Origin: Rhabdophis nuchalis | Taxonomy: Eukaryota > Chordata > Lepidosauria > Squamata > Natricidae | NCBI GenBank assembly: GCA_039707465.1 | Contig: CM077644.1 | Coordinates: 219,394,962-219,458,961, forward strand | Reading direction: 5' to 3' | Length of the DNA stretch: 64,000 bases | In this document: positions 22,990-34,759 of the stretch, piece by piece | Numbering within the stretch: position 1 is the first letter of the stretch | Layout of the letters: every line of letters starts with the position of its first letter | Notes under the pieces: generated by a model | What the model saw: the letters and a program-made list of their open reading frames with translations, nothing else | Databases searched by the model: none | What the model was told of the DNA's origin: nothing | Made by a program: the position numbers and the translations under genes

Positions 22990-24210
22990 TTAGGTTATCA
23001 AATTATTAGGTGATAGTTATTCTCATTATGTATGGTTGCAGGATTTAGTTTACTGAAGATGGTAAACAAAAAGTGCTTGTACAGTGTCTCTTCTCTGCTT
23101 TGTATAATCTTACTATCTATTCTAAAAATAATAGCTAATCAGTAAATAGCTTGGATCTACAGTATTTCAAAGCTCATTGCATATCTAGAGAGATCTAGAT
23201 GATCTAATTTTTCAGTGATGGTACTCTCTAAATAACAGAACTGAACTTTCCAAATAAGAATTCATTAATTTGTTGTCCTGCTTATATCCTGTATTTATGT
23301 CTGCTTCTAATGTTAGGCTTCTATATTTTATCCATTTCTTGTGATTCTTTCAGGGATGTTTTTCCTTTTAAACATAGATAAAAAAGTTGAACATCTTCAT
23401 GACAATGCCAGATGCACATTTTGATTGAGCATTGATACTTATTTTTATAAGCCCACATATAGCATTGTGATTGTATGTAAATTCATTCACATTAATAGCT
23501 ATTGCTATAGGGTAAAAATGTTGGGGGTAGGATTGAATATTACAATTCCAGTTTTATAGCTTCAGAATACTGTATAAAAATTATAGCACATTGTATTCTT
23601 GCATTTTAAGATAATATTAGGTAACAAAAGTTGTACCAAGAAAAGCTAAATCTAATTTTTGATTGGTTAGCGTGGCCACAAATCACATAATTTTTCTACA
23701 GGAACAAAGTGGATGTCGCAAAATTTCATCTAAAAAGGAAATGTAAGCATCACATTGAAGTTTTTATACAGAATCACAAGGTTGCAATTTCACTTATTGA
23801 TTTGTGCACATGCAGTTTGTGCACAGTTGCATGTGCTGTAGAATATTTGTTACATGTTTAACACAATCTAAATTGTTCATTTAATACTTAAGAGGTCGAG
23901 TTTTTAGTATGCTAATGATGAACTTTTGTTCATCTCTGGACCCTTGTCCATATTTATGCCCATAGTTATAAGCTAATTGTTATGTTACTTCTTAGCAACC
24001 AGTACCTGTGAAACTTTTCTTAGAATTGTTTTCAAACCAATTCTTTGCCTCCTCTCTGTGGTCTATGTCTTTCATAGTTTCTAGCAAGCTCCAGAGGTGA
24101 TTTTTGTATGTGGTTTAGCTTCTGCCGATAAGCTTTCATTTATCTGATCTTAAGTTATTGCCTTGCTGATTCTTTATAAAAAGCTTCTATTTAACTAGTA
24201 ATATTTTTTA
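22990..24210 (+). other. PLPP1 intron 1, no recognised feature
   Basis: AT-rich and unique-looking. No open frame, repeat border or RNA gene was seen. Confidence 0.5.
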
Positions 24211-24217
24211 TGAAGCA

Positions 24218-24890
24218 GAATAATAAACTAACACAGTTGGAAGAGACCTTGGAGGTCTTCTAGTCCAACTCCCTCTGCTCAGGCAGAAAACCCTATGCTA
24301 TTTCAGACAAATAGTTGCCCGTGTCTTCTTAAAAACTTCCAGTGTGGGAGCATTCACAACTTCTGGAGGCAAGCTGTTCCACTGATTAATTGTTCTAAAT
24401 GTCAGGAAATTTCTCCTTAGTTCTAGGTTGCTTTTCCCCTTGATTAATTTCCATCCATTGCTTCTTTTTCCTGCCTTCAGGTGCTTTGAAGAATAGGTTG
24501 TCCCCCTCTTCTTTGTGGCAACCCCTTAGATCAGAGGTTCCCAAACTTGGCAACTTTAAGACTTGTGGACTTCAACTCCCAGAATTCTTCAGCCTGCTGG
24601 CTGAAGAATTCTAGGAGTTGAAGTCCATAAGTCTTAAAGTTGCCAAGTTTGGGAACCTTTGCCTTAGATGATGGAAAACTGCTATCATGTCACCTCCCCT
24701 AGTCCTTCTTTTCATTAAACTTAGACATACTAATTCCAGCAACCGTTCTTTAGATGTTTTAGCTTCCAGTTCCCTAATCATCTTTGTTGCTCTTCTGTGT
24801 ACTCTTTATAGAGTCTCAACATCTTTTTTACATCGTGACAATCAAAACTGGATGCAGTATTCCAAGTGTGGCCTTACTAAAACATTAAAG
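24218..24890 (-). mobile_element. CR1 LINE 3' end, interrupted by a fold-back MITE
   Basis: It has the CR1 tip (cacagttggaagagaccttggaggtcttctagtcc on the plus strand) and the C-terminal coding part, in parallel with 11240-11900. It is 5'-truncated near 24890. The MITE at 24532-24661 splits it. Frame changes show it is inactive. Confidence 0.85.
24532..24661. mobile_element. Fold-back hAT MITE with exact 8-bp target duplication
   Basis: The 130-bp element is nearly a perfect palindrome: cagaggttcccaaacttggc at the left, gccaagtttgggaacctttg at the right, and cagcctgctggctg at the centre. The 8 bp ccttagat occurs at 24524-24531 and 24662-24669. Removing the element and one duplication restores the CR1 sequence seen at 11540-11570. 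Confidence 0.9.
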
Positions 24891-25087
24891 ATACCAAAAT
24901 TAAAATGCCAGGCCTTTAACAGTATGTTGCAAAAGGGTTTTTTTTTGGTGGTGGTGGTGATGGTATTTAGCAATAAAAGAAGGAAAGAGACCAGTGTTGA
25001 ATTCAAATGCCCTCTCTTGCCTGTCCACTGGCATTTTTTGTTCAGCCACTCTGAAATATATGTCTGCAGAAAGTAAGTGTTGCTCTT

Positions 25088-25487
25088 TATTAATAGTCTT
25101 CTATCTACAACCACAATTGAGCCAAAATTTCTTTTTCTAAATAAGACAGTTGTTAAGTGAATGTTGACCCATTCTCTGACATTTCTTGCTACAGTTGTTA
25201 AGTGAATCACAACAGTTGTTAAGTTGGTAACATGATTGTTAAGTAAATCTGGCTTTCCCATTGACTTTGCTTGTCAGAATGTCACAAAAAGTGATCATAA
25301 TGACCTTGGGACACTGCAACCATCATAAATATGAGCCAGTTGCCAAGTGTCTGAATTTTGATCCTGTGACCATGAGGATGCTGCAATGGTTGTGTGAAAA
25401 ATAGTCATAAGTCATCTTTTTCAATGCTGTGGTAACTTTCAGGGGCCACTTAAATGAATGGCTATAAGTTGAAGTCGATATTTCTTA
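25088..25487 (+). mobile_element. TA-flanked MITE, 390-bp family, diverged copy
   Basis: It shares ordered words with the copy at 35778: caattgagcc, acagttgttaagtgaat, cactgcaaccatcataaat, gccagttgccaag, tgtgaccatgaggatg. The extreme ends are eroded. The 139-codon open frame on the minus strand runs through it and is not a gene. Confidence 0.75.
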
Positions 25488-26181
25488 AAGGTAGGTCATA
25501 CTGTTTTCTGTTCTATCTCTTTTGGAGACAGCTGTTCTGTTTTATCAACAAGTGTTCTAAAAACCAAAGATACAATGATACCATGTTTGACAAAAGTACA
25601 CAATTTGGTCAAGTAGCATTATCAGCATACAGTTTAAAATTTCTGAATTACTATCAACTATGAAAATGTGTTTTGGGTTGTTCTCAGTCCATAATATTTT
25701 TAATAAACAATGAAATAATATTACTAAGATGGATATCAGTAATATGCAAGGCATTCGAAATTACAGTTGGAATTCCTCACATAAATAAATCAATTACTAA
25801 AAGTTTTTTAAAAAGAATGTTTTCTATCAATCTGAGACTAATTCAAGAACACACTTTTTCATGTTAAATTAAATCCTGCGAGAATACTTTTGAGATTAGT
25901 TGACAACTTCTTTATATAAAATGATAGAATATTTACAGTTTACAAAATAATATGGATTTGTTCCATTATTGTTCTCTGTTTAATACCCATACATTTGTTA
26001 ATGTGATTTTGGGAAGAATAATATGGTTTAAAGATGTGAATGTGATTTTTAATTATAATGTATTCCTTTAGCCAAGAAGAAATGGAAATCACCCCTCCCT
26101 AAATTCCCAAAAAAGTTTGAAAATATAATCAGCTCCATTTTTGATATTTGCTTTTGTTTGTTACTTGCCATCTGGTGAGTC

Positions 26182-26184
<3 letters not shown>

Positions 26185-26220
<36 letters not shown>
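26185..26220. repeat. (TG)n microsatellite
   Basis: About 18 TG units without interruption. Confidence 0.97.
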
Positions 26221-26224
<4 letters not shown>

Positions 26225-26466
26225 ATGAAACTACCCTTCACATTTAAAAAAGTGTTTTCAGGATATATTGTTACCCTTGGATCTATCATTGTCTAAATAC
26301 TTTTATTAAAATATATCATGTTTGCTGCTTGAACCACGCACTAAAATTTGGTTCATTCCACAATCTAATACATAGTTTGAAAGATAGAGCTGATAAATTC
26401 AGTGTTTTCAGCCTTGCAAGCTAAAGAAAATCAAGTCTGCCAAAGGAATGTATGGTTCATGTAATG

Positions 26467-26563
26467 CAGGGGTCCCCAACCTTTGCAACTTTAAGTCTGA
26501 AGGACTTCAGCTCCCAGACCTGAAGTCCTTCAGACTTAAAGTTGCAAAGGTTGGAGACCCCTG
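26467..26563. mobile_element. Fold-back hAT MITE, 97 bp, exact 8-bp target duplication
   Basis: The element is an almost perfect hairpin: caggggtccccaacctttgc at the left and gcaaaggttggagacccctg at the right, with a very short centre (cagctcccagacctgaag). The 8 bp atgtaatg occurs at 26459-26466 and 26564-26571. Near-identity of the arms suggests a young insertion. Confidence 0.92.
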
Positions 26564-27145
26564 ATGTAATGTCCAACAGGACGGTTTGGTATTGGTTTTA
26601 TTGGGTGCTTCACATACTGCAAAATGTTTGGGCAGTGTATTCCACACTGGGAATTAAAGCAAGCAGTAATGCTCTTATAAAACTCGTATTTACTTGGCTG
26701 AGCTTAGTTCTCACGCAGAATCATATGTGGAAGAATAAATCTATACATTTTCCATCATTAGTCATATACAGAATTCAAAATAATTCATTCCTTTTTTCTT
26801 TTACAAAGCAAGCTTGGTATAATTACATTTTTTGAGTCAAAACTAAAACATCTCAAAATAGCAGATAAAAAAAAGGTTGAAAAAGCCTTTTCATTAATAT
26901 GCAATTTTTATTGGACCTGATAAAAGGAAGTTTACTTTGGGGATTTTGGGACTTTTTCTAATGGACTGCCCAACTGACTAATTTTTTAGCCTAGCACACT
27001 CTGTCTGTATGTAATGATTTAAGGTCAATCTATGTTTTAAAGTTGTTTAATTTATCATCTGAGACTTTGTATGAATTGGAAAACAATTCATTTGTTAAAG
27101 AAGTCATTTTCCATCTGAGAGATTATACCTAGAGTTTGTCAGCAT

Positions 27146-27302
27146 TGCACGATCCAATCTGGGTCCATTTTGTCTTCAGAGCTTTCAGACTCGTGCTGGA
27201 GCCCATCTTCAGGGAACTTTGAAGATAGGCTCTAGCATGAATCCGAAAGCTTGGAAGACAAAACCTCTGGTCCTGGTGATTGACCCAGATTGGATTCTGG
27301 AA
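27146..27302. repeat. Long inverted repeat, possible MITE
   Basis: The left arm (gatccaatctgggtcc ... gtgctggagcccatcttca) pairs with the right arm (tgaagataggctctagcatga ... gacccagattggattctgg). The loop is about 8 bp. The right arm has about 18 extra bases. No target duplication was found. Confidence 0.7.
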
Positions 27303-27401
27303 CATTATCCTAGAATATGTATATTCATATATTTGCCTGATTGGTCTATTGTAAATGGTAATATGGAATGTCAGTTTGTAAAAATTATTTAATTTGTAGA
27401 T

Positions 27402-27507
27402 TTTTCAACCTTGGCAACTTTAAGACATATGGATTTCAACTCCCAGAATTCCTTAGTCAATAGAAATTCTAGTACTTGAAATCCATGTGAAAAATCCTGA
27501 ACTAGGT
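27402..27507. mobile_element. Decayed fold-back hAT MITE
   Basis: It has the family words caaccttggcaactttaaga and ttcaactcccagaattcc, with a partial inverted copy after them. The right end is eroded. Confidence 0.55.
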
Positions 27508-27994
27508 GAATAATTGAGAAGTGCCATACTCTAAGTTGCTTTTTGAATGATTTAATCACACTGCTGTTTTGATAGTGATAGAAACTGCCCCACCCCCAAT
27601 GAAACAGATTTGTGTTATTCTGAATTATTTTTCTGCAGCATTTATATGGAATTCTATTGTTCCCTCTTTCCCACTGTAGCCTCTTTTATTGCTTATTATT
27701 TGTTTTTGGTTTATCAGATAACACTTCAAAGCAGCAGCTGTGAAATGACCAAGCTACACAAACACAGATCAAGTTCCTGTTCAGTAAATGTACTTAGGGT
27801 TGGCATTGAGTCAATAGTAGGGTCAATCCCCATTTTAGCTAATAAAATAGTGTTAGCAATTAGATTTGGCCTATAGTGTTTGAGAATAGCTGCCAAGTTG
27901 GATAGATAAAGCTGAGCTAGATTCATCCATGGTTGATACTTTCTAATGCGGGAAGTTTTATTTTAGCTGTTGTGAGGATAAAATCTCTCTATAT

Positions 27995-28080
27995 AAAAAC
28001 GAAATATCACTCACATATCACGAAATTCTCCAGAACCATAAAACCTACAAACCTGAAATTTGGCATGTATGTTCCTCTTG
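27995..28080 (+). repeat. Unclassified interspersed repeat
   Basis: The string ctctatataaaaacgaaatatcactcacatatcacgaaattctccagaacc is typical of a repeat I have seen in snake genomes, but its class is uncertain. It runs toward the minisatellite at 28325. Confidence 0.4.
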
Positions 28081-28324
28081 GCTTTTAGGTGCTTGCTAAG
28101 ACAGGAGTTTTAGAAATGAGGATCAGATCATTAGTATTTCTTATTAGCAACTCTGATGCTAAGGAGTTAGATGTTCTAACTCTCCCTCTCCACCTAAAAA
28201 GAACTCTGTTCCAACTGCCACATGGGCATGGCCAGCACGTGACTCATCCGGCCTATGGCCTGGGAGTTTAGACATTCTATTCCCCCTCCCCACCTGAAAA
28301 ATGCTCTGATGCTAAAGAGTTAGG

Positions 28325-28625
28325 CTGAGAAGGGGATAAGATAGGCGAGGCCTCTGTGGGGCAAGCCTGAGGGAGAGAAGGGGCTAGGAGAGGATCAATG
28401 GGGCAAGCCTGAGGGGGAGAAGGGGAGAGGAGAGGAGAGAAGAGGCTTTTGTGGGGTAAGCCTGAGGGAGAGAAGGGGAGAGGAGAGGACAGGCCTCTGT
28501 GGGGCAAGCCTGAGGGAGAGAAGGGGATAGGAAAGGATCAGTGGGCCAGTCTGAGGGAGAGAAGGGGATTAGGAGAGGAGAGGCTTCTGTGAAGCAAGCT
28601 TGAGGGAAAGAAGGGGAGAGGAGTG
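28325..28625. repeat. Purine-rich minisatellite
   Basis: There are about six imperfect units built on 'gtggggcaagcctgagggagagaaggggataggagagga', with unit length varying around 40-60 bp. The plus strand is strongly purine-biased. The minus-strand open frame rich in PxxLPQACPxE repeats (28277-28507) is a by-product. Confidence 0.85.
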
Positions 28626-28629
28626 GCAG

Positions 28630-29255
28630 ATCATAAATACTAATTTATTTTCAAGCTGTAAGTATCGGTTTAGGAAACCCAATCACATAGTTTCATAGTG
28701 GAGCACAGGTATCCAGGTAGTTTGATATATATTTTAATGGAGCTGAATCAAGTTGGCATCTTGTCAGCAAAGATATTCATTGGTGCTTGCAAATCTTTTT
28801 TCTTCTTTTATAGAATAACTGGCAAATTGCTCGTTACAGTCTATAAGTATTTTTGACTGCTAAAACAGAAATTATACAGCCACCTAGGGTATGGTTTGTT
28901 ATTGCTTAGTTTTTTAGCCTTATATTGCTTTGACTTCAAAGATAAAAGCTGTCCATTGTCTATATGGCTGCTTTATATTATGTTTGACTTGAGAAATCAT
29001 TTACATACTTGGGAAGTTCAGAAAATATTTGAGATCGTTAGGGTAATTTTAAGAAAGGGAAGTACATTCCCCTCCTACAACAACCATAGGGCTGTGCAGT
29101 GTTTTGGATTCAGTAGCTAATAAATTCATGTTGTAGCATAAATCTGCCTACAGCACATTAGATTAGTCATGCTATTTCCCTGGATTATGTATTGCCAGGA
29201 AAAAAACACAACTGCTTTAACATATTGCTTAAAAGGGTTACGCCTTCATGTTCTG
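28630..29255 (+). other. PLPP1 intron 1, no recognised feature
   Basis: AT-rich, with short chance open frames only. Confidence 0.5.
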
Positions 29256-29261
29256 AAACAG

Positions 29262-29395
29262 CTTTCTATGGAGATTCTCAGTCATCCCGGTCATGGTTGC
29301 CCCAAAGGTGCTTCTTTAAAGAGGCAACTGGTTTTTCTGTGTTTTCTTTGAAAACATTTTGCTTCCAAAAAGCTTCTTCAGCTCTGACTGGATAT
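29262..29395. repeat. Unclassified interspersed repeat
   Basis: The phrases ggagattctcagtcatcccggtcatggttgcc and gcttcttcagctctgactggata belong to a repeat common in snake DNA as I recall it. No ends, tail or frame were identified. Confidence 0.4.
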
Positions 29396-29399
29396 TTTA

Positions 29400-30095
29400 A
29401 TTCTGTTACAATCCAAGAGATCTGATTTAAATGTCTGTTGTCTCCTTTTATTTTAAAAAATATGCTTAAATACAGATGCTATGGTTTCAGCACCAGACAG
29501 ATTTGTTGGGGCTGTTCCTCGTCTTTCATTAACTATCTCACTTGATGAAATTTGCATACTTCTTTATGGAACTATGAACAAAAGGATTTTGTTATATTTT
29601 TCCTGCCTGTATCTTGATGGTGTAATGCCATTTTTCCTGCATGACTTTTGCTTTGTTTACCATGAACATACTGTATTTCAGATATCAAAGCCCTTTTGTT
29701 TCTAATTACAACAGAAAAGGAAACTCTACTGCTAGTGTTTGAAGTCTATACAGGAAAATATTATTTAATGCAGTCTAACTAAATGTGGTGGTGCTGCAGA
29801 TGTGTTCTCTGGGGATTATGTAATTTAGAATCCAACACATACTGAAGAGCCCAGGAAAGATGACTGATTGATTGGGGCTCTTTGGTGCTTAATTGACAAT
29901 AATATTAGCTGTGTTTTTCTGATGGAAATTGATACAAATTATATGCAAATCCTTCTAAATTCCAGTATTGTCAGTTGAGTCCAAAAGTACTTTCCAAGGA
30001 CCAGCCTTTCCCTTACCCAAAATGTCTGATTCCACAATTGAAACAAACCAAGGGAGCAACTCATTGTTATATTCAATAAGTATGCAGACAAACTA
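29400..30095 (+). other. PLPP1 intron 1, no recognised feature
   Basis: No gene or repeat border was seen. Confidence 0.5.
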
Positions 30096-30098
30096 AGG

Positions 30099-30197
30099 CA
30101 ATGTTTTTCATCTTTGGTGACTTTTAAGATGTATGGAATTCAACTAACTGGGGAATTCTGGTACCCATCTTAAAGATACCAAGGTTGAAAAATCCTG
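30099..30197. mobile_element. Decayed fold-back hAT MITE
   Basis: It opens caatgtttttcatctttggtgac and closes aagataccaaggttgaaaaatcctg, an inverted copy, with ttcaactaactggggaattctgg at the centre. The target duplication is not visible. Confidence 0.55.
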
Positions 30198-30199
30198 GG

Positions 30200-33100
30200 C
30201 TGAGGGAAAGGACATGTTTGCAATCAACAGTGTTGACGAAGGCCAATAGCCAAGCAGCACTTATCTTTCTTAACCTAGCCAATAGTTTAGGTTCAGTGGT
30301 GTCTCATCCACTAGTATTTCTTTGTTGGCCAATGAAAAAATGCTTTGTCCTTTCTCCTTTATTTCACCTCCCCCCCATCTCTGTAAGTACAAAAGTTACA
30401 CTACTAACATTTTTTGTTTACAGTAAGCAACTACCAAACAAGCTTTTTATGCTTGTTTATGTTTGGACCCTACCTTGTAGTGATGTTTTTTGCTGCTACA
30501 CTGGGAAAATGGGAGATGGAGTGACTCAAATGTGCCCTCTCCCAAGTGATAGCCCAGACTACACCATTATAACAGCAGAGTAAAACAGTAATCATTCAGC
30601 TGGGACCATCACTGCTTGAAATGGGAAATTCTTTTTTTTTTTTTTTGCAGGAAAGTTTGACATTACCACTTAGGAAAACTGTGGACTAATCTAATGGTAA
30701 GGGTAGGACACAGCTTCATCTAATTTGTGGGTAAGCTTGATCTGTGAGTTGATCTGCACCCTCATTTGCAAATGACTCCATGTTTCCTTGAGAGTACTAT
30801 GTTTGGCTGGATGCTTTAAACTATGTAGCCTTTTAGTCTTGATAACACCTGCAGGTGATCTGAACTACAGCCCCAATTATAATATGGATCATGCAGTGAC
30901 TATCTGGGTTAGGTTGCTACACATGCAAGAAATTGTTGAACAACATTTTAGGTTAACCAGCACTTTGAGCTATTTTACAGTGTATAATATTCACTTCAGT
31001 GTTTAAAATCTTACTCTGAAGTGAAATATTTTCCTAATGTAAACAAGTATATGAAAAAATGTGAACTGAACTGACTTTTTTTTGCCAAGGGAAGCACATT
31101 TTTCATCTCTGTGGATATGAACATGTTGGCACATTCTCCTGTGGACTTCAGCATTTTAATCTGAGGATTTCCTCTGGGCTTCTCCTCCCTTGTACTTCCT
31201 TCCTTGAACTTCAGAATGTATCTATAAATTGAAGCAGTTTGCTCTTTCGTTAAGTAATTGAAGCTGTGATCACTAGGAGTTGTTGTCTAATGGACCAGAT
31301 CATGTTTATCTCAGAATGAAACTTTATCTACTTGCCTGTCTGTTGAATATTATCCATGTTCCCCAGATAATTTCCTCTTGTTGTGCCTCAGTTGAGCATT
31401 GGCCTTTCCTATTCTCCCAAGAATTGTGCCACAATAATACATTTGTCTTTTGTTTAAAAAGATTATATGAAATAAAGAAGATTAGACAAAAACTGAAGAA
31501 GATTTAGTGTAAGGTTTCTAGATGGCTGACAAGGTGTTCTGAATCTCTGCAAAATTCTATCAACAAAATGTTAATTGCTTTGTTTTTAGAAAGTTGAACT
31601 GGAAACATCACGCAGTTAGGGAATGTTTCAATTCCCACTTATAAACAATGGCTCTGTAAAGTTTTGGTCAGACAGCAGTTCTAATCCTTCTGGTATCTTT
31701 TCAGTGAATAAATCTAGAAGTTTTACCTTAAGTTTGTTTAACTGAGTGAGCCATCTACTCCAGGATTTGTGACTGTGATGTTACCCAGATGCCTTGGTTT
31801 GCAGTCCCCATCAACTCTAGGCATCAGGGATTTTCCCCACCATTGTTGTCTGATGCAGACAGTCCATAGACTTTTCTAGATTCTTCAAATGAAGCTTTTC
31901 TTCACCTGCCTAGTGATCTCTGTTGCAGATTTCAAGGGCTAAATTCTGAGTCGCAGACTTGTTGACTGATTATATAAACAAAAATGTCAATGTGACAGCT
32001 TTGGCCTAGCCTACTGAGAAGAAATATGGTCTTACTATTTTTTCCCAATCCATCCCACATTTCCGTTATTCTTTAGATTTATATAAAGTTATAATATTTT
32101 TTAAAATGATGTCTGGAGTATTTTGACATTCAAAGAAAATACAAGAGTATTTAAAAAAACATTTTAAACATTAATTTCCTTGACAAATGCTTTCCAAATG
32201 ATGATGTAACTGTTGGATGGCTGGAAGGGCAAATGTGAATAAGAATACTTCTTTGCCAGATGATCTTCATTTCTGGAACCTCATGTGGCCTTAAATTTTT
32301 TTATTAAAACTATTTCACATTTGTCCTTTCTAATTTCCCCCCCAGTACGTATTACTAAAATATCCAAGTTACAATGATCTGTAGGACTAAGTAATCTTCA
32401 ATTAGCTGGATGTGAATCCTCCATTTCTAACTGCTGTTTTCTAAAACAGCTCTTTATGCATAATAGAATGAATCTTTTTGTATACATATTGGTATATTTT
32501 AAAACCTGGCTCTTGCTAGAGTGGCACAAAGGAAATGTTGATGTTGGGAGACAGTGGGGAAAATGGTTTTGAATCATTTCATTGCCTGGCAGTGGCAGCT
32601 GTAGCAAGAAACGAGTGCATTATTCAAGAACTTTGACTTAGCTGGTAGTTTAGGAATATCGCCATATTTAAATATAGGGTGTCTCTAAACTGGATGGCTT
32701 GGTAAGGTTAATAAGAGAATGAGCCAGATTCAGAATATTCTTTTTCCCCTTCAAGGAAAACTTTTATTAGATATTAAGGGATTGGATTTGCCTCCTCTCC
32801 TCCTCTGCAAAGAATGGCTTTATCCCCAATTGGACCATTCTGTGTTTGCATTGGATTTTTTAAATCTAGTAGAGAAAACCAATGGTAATGTCCAGCCAGC
32901 CATTATAATGGTGGCTAGGATTCCAGCTGGATACAAGAAGGGGTTGGAAACTGCTTTCAGCCTGGTATAGCCAGGTGGTTCCTTCTTTTTGATGATTCTG
33001 TTAGCTTAATGTGTGAATATTCTCATTATATTAGATGTATCGGAATACCTGGAAAATTTGGTGCCAGGTAGGCTTGGTGTACCTCATTTAAATGATTTCA

Positions 33101-34598
33101 GCATGACTTCCAATATTTGCATAAAAACATCAACAGAATAAGTGAAGTAGTACATGTATACCGGATTGTTTCAAATAGTATTAGATTAGCTAATCACAAA
33201 AGTATTATGACATCAATATATTATATAAAGATGGTGATAATTATAGCAAATACTGACGCCATGAAATAAATCTTAATAATTTAAGCACGGGTGTTTATAA
33301 ACCAGAGGTGGAGCTTGTGGTGACTTATATTTCCATGCTCTATACAAGAGGTAATGGAGAAGTAATAGGATTATTGCAGAAATTATTTTTCTTAGCCAGA
33401 TGTTATGGGGTGGTGGAAATCTAGGAGTCTTCAACTTTGCCGTATAAGAAATAGAAGTAAACTTATTTATAGAAATAAATTCTATATTGTTTTAAAATGT
33501 TTCTCTAATATTTGGATTAATTGGTAGAGTGTATGATACAGTCCACATCCAGCAAATTTTTCTTACTTCCTTCTTTCTGAAAGCTGAACAGATCAAGCTT
33601 TGAAAATTTTTCCATCATAAAAATAGATCAAATGTTTTCCATAATAATTCCGTTTTTTTCTTTTTTGTTATTTTATCCAAGTTTCAGACTTTTCTATTCT
33701 GATTGCTCCCATTTCATCTTGACAAAAATATATCAACTAAATAATGTAATTTGTAAGTTGATGTCATTTACATAGATTTCCTTTATGTAAATGACATTTT
33801 AAAAAAATAATAACATATTTCGTCATTTATATCACATTTTTAATCTTTACAGCACTCCAGTATCAGTATCACTCATAAGTACAAAACAATTATTTCATTA
33901 TTCTTCCTTTCCATTTATATACATCTCTGTTCTATAAATTGTGTCAATATTCATAAGTATATATACTGCCTTTTAATTTTAATGTACCTCTTAAATTATA
34001 TTTATGTTTAATCTTTACTTCTATCCTCTAACCAATTATACCATGTCCCAAATCAAATAATATTCCATTTCTCCTCTTTCTTTTAGCTCCATCTCCTCAC
34101 AGTCTAGCACCTTTTTTTTAATCACCATTACATCAGAGTGCTGTCCTGTTTCCAGTTTTGTGCGTAGGGGATTCTAGTCACAGTTGTTATTTGCAGTATG
34201 ATATACTGAGTTTTCTTACAAAAATTTCCTCTTACTATACCTAATATAAATTATATTTTTCAATGTTTAAGCATTATTAATTCAATCTTCAACTATCAGT
34301 AGGTCTAATTGCTAGTGATTAAAGAACATATTTACTTCAACCAAATACCTGCTAGATATGTTGAGGCTGGAACCCCTGAGATTCTGAGCCTAACTTTTAG
34401 AGGAGGTCAGAGTACTGAATGATGGACAAATTAATAGGATGCTTTGCGGTGCGGGAGTCTGTGGGCACTGCATGATGCTAAACTGGCTGGGAGAAAACTC
34501 TTGACTTTTGCATGTAGCTCAGTAGTTTCCTCTGCACTTGATGAAAAATATATAACGACATCTATCTACATTTAACTTTATGTATTTTCCCCCAACAG
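30200..34598 (+). other. Distal PLPP1 intron 1, mostly unique
   Basis: No gene, RNA or mobile element with clear ends was recognised. Open frames such as 30185-30583 (132 codons) are not coding-like. A 13-bp inverted repeat lies at 33761-33797. The last bases before the exon form a normal acceptor (tattttcccccaacag). Confidence 0.5.
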
Positions 34599-34753
34599 CT
34601 GGCTTACCCCTTGCTGTTCTAAACTTGGCAAAAGTAAAGCCGTATCAGAGGGGCTTTTTCTGTAATGATGACAGCATCAGCTACCCGTTCCATGACAGTA
34701 CCATCACATCTACTGTCCTCTACACAGTGGGGTTCACTGTGCCCATTTGCTCT
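34599..34753 (+). CDS. PLPP1: PLPP1 alternative exon 2, isoform-2 type
   Basis: This 155-bp exon encodes the end of membrane helix 1, the first extracellular loop and the start of helix 2: AGLPLAVLNLAKVKPYQRGF, then CNDDSISYPFHDSTITSTVL, ending TVPICS. It matches the alternative LPP1 exon with the PFQRGFFC and YPYHDSTVTSTV blocks in mammals. The acceptor is cccccaacag|CT and the donor is TCT|gtaagt. It starts after one codon base supplied by exon 1 and ends on a codon border. It is a second version of the exon at 44143 and is expected to be spliced in its place. Confidence 0.95.
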
Positions 34754-34759
34754 GTAAGT

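Noticed and set aside
28277..28507. Proline-rich repeat protein on the minus strand
   Set aside because: It is a translation of the purine-rich minisatellite, with no start context or conserved domain.
28325..28625. CRISPR-like array of direct repeats
   Set aside because: Units are imperfect, vary in length and have no distinct spacers. The window is a vertebrate genome.
30185..30583. 132-codon open frame in intron 1
   Set aside because: It has no recognisable domain or splice context, and composition is like the surrounding intron.
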